DNA of 38,236 bases from Selenomonadaceae bacterium (GTDB taxonomy: Bacteria; Bacillota; Negativicutes; Selenomonadales; Selenomonadaceae): the NCBI GenBank assembly GCA_017518105.1, contig JAFWWC010000035.1:1-38236 (forward strand), written 5' to 3'. Below, one piece after another: positions 21,818-29,111 of this stretch. Position 1 is the stretch's first letter. Every line of letters starts with the position of its first letter. The notes under the pieces were generated by a model that had not been told where the DNA came from, did no database searches, and worked only from the letters and a program-made list of their open reading frames with translations. The position numbers and the translations under genes are program-made.

Positions 21818-23286
21818 CCGACATCAAACTCCGCCCTTATCAGCGCAACTTCATTGACGCCGTCCGCGACGAATTTGCTCACAATCACAAACGCGTCGTC
21901 GGCGTCGCCCCCTGCGGCGCGGGCAAAACCATTATGACCGGCTGGATGATTAAGGAATCTCTCAGACGCGACAAACGCTCTATTTTTTTCGTTCACAGGC
22001 ATGAGCTCATCGAACAGACCGCTAAGACTTTTTCCGCTCTCGACATTCCTTTCGGCATCATTTCTGCCGATTTCAAAATGCAGCCCGAAATCCCTGTTCA
22101 AATCGCCAGCGTTCAGGCACTTGCCCGCCGCGTTGACTGCTTGACCGAGCCCGATTTTCTCATTTGCGACGAGTGCCATCATATCCTCGCCAACACCTAC
22201 AAGAAAATCCTTGACGCCTTCCCGCACGCCTATTTGCTCGGTGTCACCGCCACCCCTCAGCGCATGGGCGGCATTACCCTTTGCGACATTTTTTCTTCCA
22301 TGGTTCAATCCCTTTCCGTCGACGAGCTCATCAACCTCGGCAACTTGACCCGATTTAATTATTTTGCCCCCGCCATCGGCGTTGACCTTCATAACGTCCG
22401 TGTCAAATTCGGCGAATTCAATAATGACGACCTCGAACGCGTCATGGACGATAAAAAAATTATCGGCGGCATCGTCGACAATTATCAGAAACTTGCTCCC
22501 GACAAATCCGCCATTTGTTATTGCGTCAACGTCAGACACTCCAAATCTGTCGCCGACGCTTTTTCCCGCGCAGGCATTCCCGCCGCTCATTGTGACGGAG
22601 AGACCCCTAAACAAACTCGCGCCACCATTGTAGAAGATTTTCGCAGAGGCAAGCTCAAGGTTTTGTGCAACGCCGAGCTTTTCGGTGAGGGTTTTGACGT
22701 CCCGCGCTGTCAAGCCGTCATTCTTGCTCGCCCCACTCAATCTTTGACGCTCTACATTCAGCAAGCTATGCGTTCCATGCGCCCCGACCCAGACGACCCG
22801 AACAAAGTCGCCATCATCATCGACCACGTTCAGAATTATCTTCGACACGGCTTACCTAACGAGAATCACGACTGGTCTCTTGAACCCAATTTTGCTGAGG
22901 AGAAAAAGCGCAAGCCCCGCTTGTGCCCGAACTGTAATTCCGTTGTTCCTTACAAAATTAAATTTTGTCCTCGTTGCGGATATCAATTCCCCGTCGCCGA
23001 CAAGAACATTATCGACACCGACGAGCACTCAGGCGAACTTGTTCAGCTTGACGTTCACACGCAAAAAAATAAGACGACCGAGACCGTCATCAAACATTCT
23101 TTCACCAAACCCGACGAATTCCTTGCCGTCGCCAAATTGCGCAATTACAAAATCGGATGGGTCGCCTTCCAATCACTCAAGTTTGCTCAATCCTACGACG
23201 ACTGCTTGCGCATCGCCGAGATTTGCGGTTACAAACGAGGCTGGGCTTGGCATAAGTGGCAGGAAATTTCCTCGGCTCAAACATAA
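21814..23286 (+). CDS. SF2 DNA helicase with C-terminal zinc ribbon
   Basis: 490 aa from TTG 21814, AAGGAGGAATAAATC upstream. Helicase motifs in order: Q-like RPYQRNF (about 6-12), I APCGAGKTI (about 31-39), Ia FVHRHELIEQT, II DECHH (about 118), III GVTATPQRM, IV/V KVLCNAELFGEGFDVP and VI QQAMRSMRP. A four-Cys zinc ribbon (CPNC then CPRC, about 370-388) follows. This is the DEAD/DEAH restriction-helicase-like subgroup common in siphophages, expected to unwind DNA during replication or recombination. Its end is followed by the promoter for the primase gene. Confidence 0.92.
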   Translation: MTDIKLRPYQRNFIDAVRDEFAHNHKRVVGVAPCGAGKTIMTGWMIKESLRRDKRSIFFVHRHELIEQTAKTFSALDIPFGIISADFKMQPEIPVQIASVQALARRVDCLTEPDFLICDECHHILANTYKKILDAFPHAYLLGVTATPQRMGGITLCDIFSSMVQSLSVDELINLGNLTRFNYFAPAIGVDLHNVRVKFGEFNNDDLERVMDDKKIIGGIVDNYQKLAPDKSAICYCVNVRHSKSVADAFSRAGIPAAHCDGETPKQTRATIVEDFRRGKLKVLCNAELFGEGFDVPRCQAVILARPTQSLTLYIQQAMRSMRPDPDDPNKVAIIIDHVQNYLRHGLPNENHDWSLEPNFAEEKKRKPRLCPNCNSVVPYKIKFCPRCGYQFPVADKNIIDTDEHSGELVQLDVHTQKNKTTETVIKHSFTKPDEFLAVAKLRNYKIGWVAFQSLKFAQSYDDCLRIAEICGYKRGWAWHKWQEISSAQT

Positions 23287-23297
23287 GGAAAAGACGC

Positions 23298-23326
23298 TTG
23301 CTTTGTTCCTCTTTGCCTTGTATAAT
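23298..23326 (+). promoter_or_regulatory. Promoter upstream of the primase/helicase gene
   Basis: TTGCTT (23298-23303), 17-bp spacer, TATAAT (23321-23326). A leader of about 150 nt follows, carrying the repeats at 23386-23412 and an 11-bp palindrome GCAAGGCTTGC (23440-23450), so expression may be controlled separately from the upstream early genes. Confidence 0.75.
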
Positions 23327-23385
23327 TCAGTTACCACACATCATTACACTGCAGCTAGGATTCACAAAACTCACGCCTTGTCCTT

Positions 23386-23412
23386 GCTTTTCCGTATTGC
23401 GCTTTTCCGTAT
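23386..23412 (+). repeat. 12-bp direct repeat in the primase leader
   Basis: GCTTTTCCGTAT occurs at 23386-23397 and again at 23401-23412, start-to-start 15 bp. It lies between promoter and ribosome site and may be a protein-binding site. The whole gap 23287-23485 holds no gene. Confidence 0.55.
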
Positions 23413-23485
23413 CAAGCAACTTGATTGTAACACGTAAACGCAAGGCTTGCAAGGGGACAGAGCATTTACTTTTGGAGGTGATTTT

Positions 23486-26400
23486 ATGGGCAAGGTTTCT
23501 CAGACCGAGCTCGGAGAAATTTTGGGCATGTCACATCAAGCCGTTAACAAAATGATTCAGGCAGGAAAAATACCCCCTCCCGAAATCGTTATCGGTAAAC
23601 AAAAATTCTTCTCCGACGAACAAGTTGCCTTACTTACGCGAACTTTCAAGGTTGCGTCGTCGAAAAATTCTGGCGACGCAACCAAGCCGCAAGAAAATTC
23701 TGGCAACGCGGTTGCGTCGTCGAAAAATTCTGGCGACGCAACCAGACAAAACCTTGACGAAATCAAGCAGAAGCTCAAATTCATCCCCGCCGAGACTATG
23801 GAAAATCGCGGCATTGTTCAGCCCGCTCGCCATTCAGGACACATCTGCCCTTTCTGCAGAGACGGCTCAGGGCGCGACGGCACCGGCATTTCCAATAAAA
23901 TGCTTAGCAACGGGCTCAGCTGGTATTGCGGCAAATGCGCCAAAGCTTATGACAACCTTGACCTCCTCGCCGCTCATTTCGGCAAGGATATTCAGCGCGA
24001 CTTTCGAGAAGTCATTGAACTCGGCGCAGACCTCTTCAACATTTATTCCGCTGACTTTTCGACACGCCCCGCCGTTGATAAAGAATTCGTCCCCGATAAA
24101 TATAAAAACTTCATCATCAACGCCAATAAGCGGCTCAAATCTTTTGTCGACAGGCAAGGCGGACATTGGCGACATCTGACCTTCGACACTCTTAATCGCT
24201 ACTTTTGCGGCTATGCTGATTGTTACGGTATGCGCGGAGAGCCCTCTTTGCCTCATGTCATTCTGCCGACATCTTTCAATCAATACCTTGCTCGCCTTGT
24301 CGGAAAGGCCGAGGATTATCCCGAAGCCAACGGTATCAAGATTAGCCCCAAGCCTCATCACGGTCCTAAAGAAATTTTCGGGCTCAAACTTGCGCTCAAT
24401 GACGACCCGATTATTTTCCTCGTTGAAGGCGAGATTGACGCCATGTCAATTTGGCAGGCATCAAGTTTCAACGTCATTGCCATCTGCGGCTCCTCTCTTA
24501 ACGACAACATGCGCGACCAGCTCAAACACATTGGCTCCAAAAATTTTATCGTCTTGCTTGATAACGACCCGACCGGCAGAGACAAAGCCCCGCTCCTCGT
24601 CAACGCCTTAACCTTCATCGGACATAACGCAGCGAGCTTTTCCCTCTCCGACACGCATAAGGACGCCAATGATTTTCTTGCCGCCGAGCCCGACGCCTTC
24701 GCCGACCGCTTGAAACAAATTTATGACGACGCTCAAAAATTCTTCGTCAATGCGGTTTACTCGTCGAAAGATTCAGACGTTACAACCAAGAATTCTGATA
24801 ACTTGGTTTACTCGTCGAAAGATTCTGACGACGCAACCAAGAATTCTGATAACTTGGTTTACTCGTCGAAAGATTCAGACGTTACAACCACTGAATCAAG
24901 CAATGACGCGGGTTTTTCAGACACCGAAAATTACGACCTCATTTATCAACAACCTGATTATCATAAACAGTTTACCAAACCATGTTTAAAAATCGTTGAC
25001 GAGCTGACTAACGAAAAAATTTCCGAGTGGGAAAAAATCAACGGGAAAATTAATCCCGACGTTTTGGAGGAAATTTTTTCCGCCCTCGATTACTTGAATG
25101 GCATTAACAAATTCAACCTTTCCGCCGACGTCGCTCAATCCTCCGCGACCAAACGCGCTCTTGCCCTTTGTAAATTCTATGACGTTTTCTCTAAGCACGC
25201 CGACCGTTTCTTCATCACACTCAATGCCGCCAAATCGCTTGCCAAAAACGCCATCAATATGATTAAAGCCGAAGGCGACGAATTTGTCGACACGCCCACA
25301 GACAATTTGGAAGCACTGATTAACATTTCCCTGCGCGAATTCCGCGCCGACGTCGTCGCCCTTACCAAGGATTTTGCTAAGAGCCATAAGGCTTTTCTCA
25401 AAGACGAGAAACAAAAACGCGCCAACGAACGTTATCAGCAAAAGCGCGCTCAAGAAACCGAACGCCTTGCCGATATTCAAACTCAGCTTGAACAGCTGCG
25501 CGCCGAAAATCCTTCGCCGGAGCGCGACGCCGCCCTTGTTCAACTCATTCTTCAATCTTGTGAGTGGCGGCTTAACAATCGACAGGAACCCGTTGAAGTC
25601 AAAGCTGTCGCCGCCAATGCCGATAAAATTTTTACTTACGATCCTACACTCGACGGCTTGACCGGCTATGACGAATTCCAGCAGGCATACGTTTTCTTGA
25701 AGCCCCCGCCATGGTGTAAAGACGCCAAATTCGGCGACGAATGGAAAGACCACGACGACGCTCATTTGCGTAACTACCTGCGCCGTACTTACACCGAGTT
25801 CAGCAACAAAAACCTCGTCGACGACTGGTTGACCGAATACGCTAAACGTCGTTCCTTCCACGAAGTCAAAGATTTTTTCCGTAACCTGCCCAAGTGGGAC
25901 GGCACGCCCCGCGCCGAGACTTTGTTTATAAAATTCCTCAAAGCCGACGACACGCCCTACACTCGCGAAGTCACCTTGAATTGGCTGACTGCCGCCATCG
26001 CGCGTATCTTTCATGCCGGTTGCGAATATCAGCTTGCGCCCATACTCCTCGGCGAACAAGGTATCGGCAAGAGCTATATCATTAATCGCCTCGGCAGTAA
26101 ATGGTATGGTTCCCTCGTCGACGACGTTGCCGACCCTCACGCTATCGACGCCATTCAAAAATTGTGGCTCGTTGAAGTCAAAGAAATGGCTTCCATGAAA
26201 AAGGACGTCGACGCCAACAAGCGTTTCATTGACGCCGCCGAGGATACTCGCCGTGCCGCTTACGAACGTCGCGCTACCAAAATTCCGCGTCATTGCGTCT
26301 TTATCATAACTACCAATAACCGCATGTGCTTGTCCGACCTCACGGGCAATCGCCGTTTCCCCGTCATTTTCTGTCACGGCAAATCCCGCAATTACGTTAC

Positions 26401-27046
26401 CGGCTTGTCCGACAAATTCATTGCTCAGATTTGGGCGGAAGTCTACGCCCATTACAACGAGCTTTTCATTGACGGCTTTGACCCCGCCAAACTCGAACTT
26501 TCCAAAGCCGCGCAGATTCAATCCGATGAAGTTGCCGAACAATTCATTCGCGACGACCTCGGCGAAGATATCAAATCTTTCCTCGATACCAAAATTCCGC
26601 CCGACATCATATGGCGCGAACTTTCCAAAGACGAGCGTCGCCGTTTCTTCACCGACGGCAACATTAAACTCGTCGACGGTCGGCGCGACCTTAACATTCG
26701 CATTCGCGCCCGTTGCGGACGTAAAGCTCAGAAGATTATCGACGACCTTTACGGCGTCTTAAACTCTTCTAACACCTTCATCACCGAGCACGAGATTAAG
26801 CGCAACGGCGAGGAATTGACCGAGCTTTGGATTTACGGCTCCGAATACCGACAGCACATCTGTCCCGCCGAAATTTTCAATGAAGCCTTCGACAAAGCCG
26901 ACAGGCGCAAATCTATTCCCAATATCCTTGCCGCCCTCAATCGCATTGGCGGCTGGTCTCAGGGAAAGCGTCTTCAAAAGACCGACCCTGTTTACCAAGA
27001 CCAAAAGATTGTCTACTACCGCGACGATAACAATCTGCTGGAATAA
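23486..27046 (+). CDS. Primase/helicase: HTH, zinc-TOPRIM primase and VirE-type helicase
   Basis: 1186 aa from ATG 23486 (TTGGAGGTGATTTT upstream; the frame is open further up but without a start signal). Order: MerR/AlpA-like HTH (residues 1-52, SQTELGEILGMSHQAVNKMI); repeat linker (about 55-86); zinc motif CPFC and CGKC (about 120-150); TOPRIM around EGEIDAMSIW (about 313) with LLDNDPTGRDKA; second repeat linker (about 423-471); a helical region; then a virulence-associated-E type ATPase with Walker A GEQGIGKS (about 855) and a WLVEVKEMASMKKDVD segment. Phage proteins of this type prime and unwind the phage genome. It is the main replication protein here, transcribed from its own promoter and ended by a terminator at 27062. 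Confidence 0.88.
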   Translation: MGKVSQTELGEILGMSHQAVNKMIQAGKIPPPEIVIGKQKFFSDEQVALLTRTFKVASSKNSGDATKPQENSGNAVASSKNSGDATRQNLDEIKQKLKFIPAETMENRGIVQPARHSGHICPFCRDGSGRDGTGISNKMLSNGLSWYCGKCAKAYDNLDLLAAHFGKDIQRDFREVIELGADLFNIYSADFSTRPAVDKEFVPDKYKNFIINANKRLKSFVDRQGGHWRHLTFDTLNRYFCGYADCYGMRGEPSLPHVILPTSFNQYLARLVGKAEDYPEANGIKISPKPHHGPKEIFGLKLALNDDPIIFLVEGEIDAMSIWQASSFNVIAICGSSLNDNMRDQLKHIGSKNFIVLLDNDPTGRDKAPLLVNALTFIGHNAASFSLSDTHKDANDFLAAEPDAFADRLKQIYDDAQKFFVNAVYSSKDSDVTTKNSDNLVYSSKDSDDATKNSDNLVYSSKDSDVTTTESSNDAGFSDTENYDLIYQQPDYHKQFTKPCLKIVDELTNEKISEWEKINGKINPDVLEEIFSALDYLNGINKFNLSADVAQSSATKRALALCKFYDVFSKHADRFFITLNAAKSLAKNAINMIKAEGDEFVDTPTDNLEALINISLREFRADVVALTKDFAKSHKAFLKDEKQKRANERYQQKRAQETERLADIQTQLEQLRAENPSPERDAALVQLILQSCEWRLNNRQEPVEVKAVAANADKIFTYDPTLDGLTGYDEFQQAYVFLKPPPWCKDAKFGDEWKDHDDAHLRNYLRRTYTEFSNKNLVDDWLTEYAKRRSFHEVKDFFRNLPKWDGTPRAETLFIKFLKADDTPYTREVTLNWLTAAIARIFHAGCEYQLAPILLGEQGIGKSYIINRLGSKWYGSLVDDVADPHAIDAIQKLWLVEVKEMASMKKDVDANKRFIDAAEDTRRAAYERRATKIPRHCVFIITTNNRMCLSDLTGNRRFPVIFCHGKSRNYVTGLSDKFIAQIWAEVYAHYNELFIDGFDPAKLELSKAAQIQSDEVAEQFIRDDLGEDIKSFLDTKIPPDIIWRELSKDERRRFFTDGNIKLVDGRRDLNIRIRARCGRKAQKIIDDLYGVLNSSNTFITEHEIKRNGEELTELWIYGSEYRQHICPAEIFNEAFDKADRRKSIPNILAALNRIGGWSQGKRLQKTDPVYQDQKIVYYRDDNNLLE
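23650..23744 (+). repeat. In-frame palindromic repeats in the primase linker (first array)
   Basis: GGTTGCGTCG (23650-23659) and CGACGCAACC (23674-23683) form a perfect 10-bp inverted repeat. The unit recurs exactly 60 bases later (23710-23719 and 23734-23743). A more degenerate copy lies between, so the protein reads as three 10-aa units: SSKNSGDATK, PQENSGNAVA, SSKNSGDATR. Confidence 0.85.
24754..24897 (+). repeat. 51-bp tandem repeats in the primase linker (second array)
   Basis: Three copies (third incomplete) with exact 51-bp spacing, starting with GGTTTACTCGTCGAAAGATT at 24754, 24805 and 24856. They encode a 17-aa unit (YSSKDSD, then two variable residues, then TKNSDNLV). The core TCGTCGAAA.ATTC is shared with the first array 1.1 kb upstream, so both derive from one element. 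Confidence 0.85.
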
Positions 27047-27061
27047 ATTTTTTTCTTAACA

Positions 27062-27090
27062 CCGCTCGCCGACCGCGAGCGGCTTTTTTT
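27062..27090 (+). terminator. Strong terminator after the replication operon
   Basis: CCGCTCGC (27062-27069) and GCGAGCGG (27075-27082) form an 8-bp GC-rich stem with CGACC loop, followed by C and seven T. It ends early transcription and isolates the non-coding region that follows. Confidence 0.9.
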
Positions 27091-27150
27091 ATTTCTGTTA
27101 TTCTTTTCACAATTATTGTTAATCTTTTCACAACCGTATTTCGCGTAATT

Positions 27151-27482
27151 ACGCCATTTGTCCCCGCGAACAGTAGGACGCTAAAAAATACCCGAATCCT
27201 AATGTTCGAGCCTTTTTTTTGGCGTCATAACGCCATTTTTTATGAACTATAGGATTTGTAGGATGGATTTTTCTACGTAGATTATTTGAGATAAAAAAAA
27301 AACACACACACACCATTTGGTAAACTATTTATGATAGAATGGTTGTTGATAAACGGAGGTCAAACATGTGTGTGTTTTTTTTTCGTGAGCCATTTATATT
27401 TAATGGAAACTGCGTCCTACAAATCCTACTGTTCGTTTCGATGTTGATTTGACGCCATTTATACCCGCGAACATTAGGACGC
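27151..27482. repeat. Nested inverted-repeat control region or candidate origin
   Basis: A non-coding region (27047-27631, only a 28-codon ORF inside) built from related blocks. Bases 27151-27181 and 27452-27482 are direct repeats (28 of 31 identical). ATCCTAATGTTCG (27196-27208) is an inverted copy of their core. TAGGATTTGTAGG (27250-27262) has a perfect inverted partner CCTACAAATCCTA (27417-27429). A9 plus CACACACA (27294-27310) pairs with TGTGTGTG plus T9 (27367-27383). All these inverted pairs share one centre near 27339, so the region is one large imperfect palindrome. A GGCGT-CATA-ACGCC hairpin is at 27221-27234. Position after the primase operon fits a replication origin or a regulatory switch; no proof for either. 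Confidence 0.7.
27366..27452 (+). CDS. 28-codon ORF in the palindromic region
   Basis: ATG 27366 has a strong ribosome site (AACGGAGGTCAAAC) and a possible extended -10 (TGATAGAAT, 27332-27340). The peptide (starting MCVFFFREPFIFNGNCVLQI) is hydrophobic. Its first codons are the right arm of the A/CA inverted repeat, so base-pairing in a longer transcript would hide the start. May be a real small membrane peptide or a leader. Confidence 0.4.
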   Translation: MCVFFFREPFIFNGNCVLQILLFVSMLI

Positions 27483-27581
27483 GCGTCCTACTTTTCCAGC
27501 ACCGAGAAAAATTTTTTCGAATTCGTGTCCCTACTTTCATTCCCGAAAAATTTTTTTGCACACGTAACGGACGAAAATCAT

Positions 27582-27610
27582 TTGTCGCCCGCGCAGGCGA
27601 CTGATATAAT
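27582..27610 (+). promoter_or_regulatory. Promoter of the late regulator with internal operator
   Basis: TTGTCG (27582-27587), 17-bp spacer, TATAAT (27605-27610) with an extended -10 (TGA before it). GTCGCC and GGCGAC (27584-27589 and 27596-27601) form a perfect palindrome covering the spacer, so a dimeric regulator probably controls this promoter. Confidence 0.85.
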
Positions 27611-27631
27611 GACAAAAAGGAGGCGTAGAAA

Positions 27632-28039
27632 ATGACGGCGAAGGATTTTTTGCAACAGGCGTATATCGCTCATCGGGAAGTGGAATTGAAGTTAGAGGAA
27701 ATTGAAAAGCTCCGTTCATTGTCGACACGAACAACCAGCAAAATTAGTAGCGTTCCTATTCACGGCTCAGTCAACGGCTCGTGTGTCGAAAATGCTGTCG
27801 CTTTGATTGAGGAACAAGCCGACCGCCTTGCCGAGGAAGTCTTGAAACTGCTTGAAATTAACAAAAGCGTCGCTACTGCCATTGCTCAAGTCAAAAGCCC
27901 CGCCGAAAGAGCTATCCTCGAATATCGTTACCTTTGTTTCTTTTCATGGCAACAAATTTCCGCGCTCATGAAGACCGGCACCAGACAAATCTATCGCCTT
28001 CACAATCAGGCATTAAAAAATTTTTCAGCATGTCACTAA
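27632..28039 (+). CDS. DUF1492/ArpU-like late transcription regulator
   Basis: 135 aa, ATG 27632 after AAAGGAGGCGTAGAAA. N-terminal helices (FLQQAYIAHREVELKLEEI) and a Ser-rich middle are followed by a sigma-region-4-like HTH at about 88-130: SPAERAILEYRYLCFFSW, QQISALMKTGTRQIYRLH. This layout is that of DUF1492/ArpU-type phage regulators, encoded just upstream of the terminase genes and thought to switch on late transcription. The TGTCAC repeats begin in its last codons and lead into a promoter, the natural target. It has its own promoter (27582-27610). Confidence 0.82.
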   Translation: MTAKDFLQQAYIAHREVELKLEEIEKLRSLSTRTTSKISSVPIHGSVNGSCVENAVALIEEQADRLAEEVLKLLEINKSVATAIAQVKSPAERAILEYRYLCFFSWQQISALMKTGTRQIYRLHNQALKNFSACH

Positions 28040-28076
28040 ATGTCACCAAATGTCACTAAATGTCACCTTGTGTCAC
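28031..28076 (+). repeat. Five TGTCAC repeats at 10-bp spacing
   Basis: TGTCAC begins at 28031, 28041, 28051, 28061 and 28071, one DNA helical turn apart, with AAA or TTG spacers. All copies therefore face the same side of the helix, as expected for cooperative activator binding. They overlap the end of the regulator gene and reach the -35 of the promoter at 28068. Confidence 0.95.
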
Positions 28077-28096
28077 CAGAAAAAAAATGATAATAT
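28068..28096 (+). promoter_or_regulatory. Candidate late promoter
   Basis: TTGTGT (28068-28073), 17-bp spacer, TAATAT (28091-28096). The last TGTCAC repeat overlaps the -35. It precedes the packaging, head and tail genes, which run rightward without another clear promoter, so it is the likely late promoter, activated by the gene at 27632 (inference). Confidence 0.65.
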
Positions 28097-28125
28097 AAAC
28101 TCGGAATAAGAACGCGACGGAAAAA

Positions 28126-28153
28126 CAAAATGCGGGCAAGAGCCCGCGTTTTG
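28126..28153 (+). other. 12-bp hairpin in the late leader
   Basis: CAAAATGCGGGC pairs with GCCCGCGTTTTG around an AAGA loop. There is no T run after it, so it is not a simple terminator; it sits just after the late promoter and could be a transcript-stabilising hairpin or antitermination element. Confidence 0.6.
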
Positions 28154-28170
28154 CGTTATAGGAGAGAATT

Positions 28171-28761
28171 ATGGAAGTCAAGGAAATTTCTTTATCGGAG
28201 CTTGTACCTTATGAGAAAAACCCGCGCAGGAACGATGAAGCTGTTGATTTTGTTGCTAAATCAATTCAATCATTTGGATTTAAAGGTCCGATTGTGATTG
28301 ACGCCGATAACGTTATTGTCTGCGGTCATACTCGATATAAGGCGGCTAAAAAACTGAAAATGAAGTCAGTGCCTTGCATCGTTGCTGATGACTTGTCTCC
28401 CGAACAGATAAAGGCATTTCGCCTTGCCGATAACAAGACTGCCGAACTTGCTGTGTGGGATGACGCTTTGCTTTTAGATGAATTAGGGGATTTATCTATG
28501 TTTGACTTTGACATGGCGGAATTCGGCTTCGATACGTCTAAGATTGGAGCATGGCATAAAAGCTGGGCTCGTACCGAGAAATATTGCGACCTTAAAAAGA
28601 AAATTCAAAGTCATTCTAATGGCGACATGATTTTTAACAGTCTCTATGAAGTCGGCAAGCGTGGAATACCGATTGACAAAATAAAAGAGGATAAAAACAA
28701 CGTCGAAATTTTTTCCGATAACCTGTGTGATTACCTAATGTGTTATACGGGGGGGGGGTAG
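28171..28761 (+). CDS. ParB-like domain protein, 5' part of a frame-disrupted gene
   Basis: 196 aa as read, ATG 28171 after TATAGGAGAGAATT. Residues 1-100 are a ParB/sulfiredoxin-like domain: LSELVPYEKNPRRNDE, IQSFGFKGPIVID, VCGHTRYKAAKKL, ADNKTAELAVWDDALL. It continues with KDNLCDYL-like residues and then stops right after ten G (28749-28758). Removing one G restores an open frame into the phosphoribosyltransferase segment at 28739-29080, giving one about 302-aa protein. ParB-like plus PRTase proteins occur beside terminase genes in other Firmicutes phages; their substrate is not known. The break may be real, phase-variable or a homopolymer error. Confidence 0.8.
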   Translation: MEVKEISLSELVPYEKNPRRNDEAVDFVAKSIQSFGFKGPIVIDADNVIVCGHTRYKAAKKLKMKSVPCIVADDLSPEQIKAFRLADNKTAELAVWDDALLLDELGDLSMFDFDMAEFGFDTSKIGAWHKSWARTEKYCDLKKKIQSHSNGDMIFNSLYEVGKRGIPIDKIKEDKNNVEIFSDNLCDYLMCYTGGG

Positions 28762-29080
28762 CTTATCGAAAGGGAATTGGTGTATCTGTACTGCGCCCCG
28801 TCGGAGACATAAGGACGGCTTTCATTTCTCAACTGAAATTTGCAAGTCTACTGCTGAAAATTTGTCTATCACTTTTTATGAGGACGCTTTCATTGCTGAA
28901 AATCGTAACAGGATAGAGCCAGATTTTAAGATGATTAAAAATCCTCAGGAAGTCAATGTCATTCTTTACGACGACATCATAACGACTGGAGTAACTGTGC
29001 GGACGATACGACAATTTTTGATTGACGAGGGGCACGTGGTATTGATTGTCGTCGGGATTAGAAATAAGGCAGTTAGATGA
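28739..29080 (+). pseudogene. Phosphoribosyltransferase-like 3' part of the disrupted ParB-PRTase gene
   Basis: The frame is open from 28739 through the G run and past it: GGGSLSKGNWCICTAPRRR, HKDGFHFSTEICK, FYEDAFIAENRNRI, then the PRPP-binding motif ILYDDIITTGVTVRTIRQ. The only start in this frame is TTG 28862 without a good ribosome site, so the segment was probably translated as the C-terminus of the ParB-like protein. Relative to the upstream frame there is one extra base in the G run. If slippage adjusts the run during transcription or replication, full-length protein could still be made. Confidence 0.75.
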
Positions 29081-29111
29081 ACGCGCGACAATTTAGAAGG
29101 GAGTGATAATT

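Noticed and set aside
21778..22848. 356-codon open frame on the - strand over the SF2 helicase
   Set aside because: Shadow of the helicase gene; Val/Gly/Asp-rich translation without family pattern or start signal.
23650..24897. CRISPR array
   Set aside because: Repeats are in frame, tandem at 51 or 60 bp, and the intervening sequence is itself repeated rather than unique spacers.
24986..26542. 518-codon open frame on the - strand inside the primase/helicase gene
   Set aside because: It is antisense to conserved helicase motifs, has no ribosome site, and arises from the GCC/GAC-rich codon use of the + gene, which removes stops on the opposite strand.
28031..28076. CRISPR or microsatellite interpretation of the TGTCAC array
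   Set aside because: Units are 10 bp with no unique spacers, and the fixed helical phase next to a promoter fits a protein-binding array better.
28126..28153. Intrinsic terminator before the packaging genes
   Set aside because: The stem is strong but no T run follows, and a terminator here would block late transcription.
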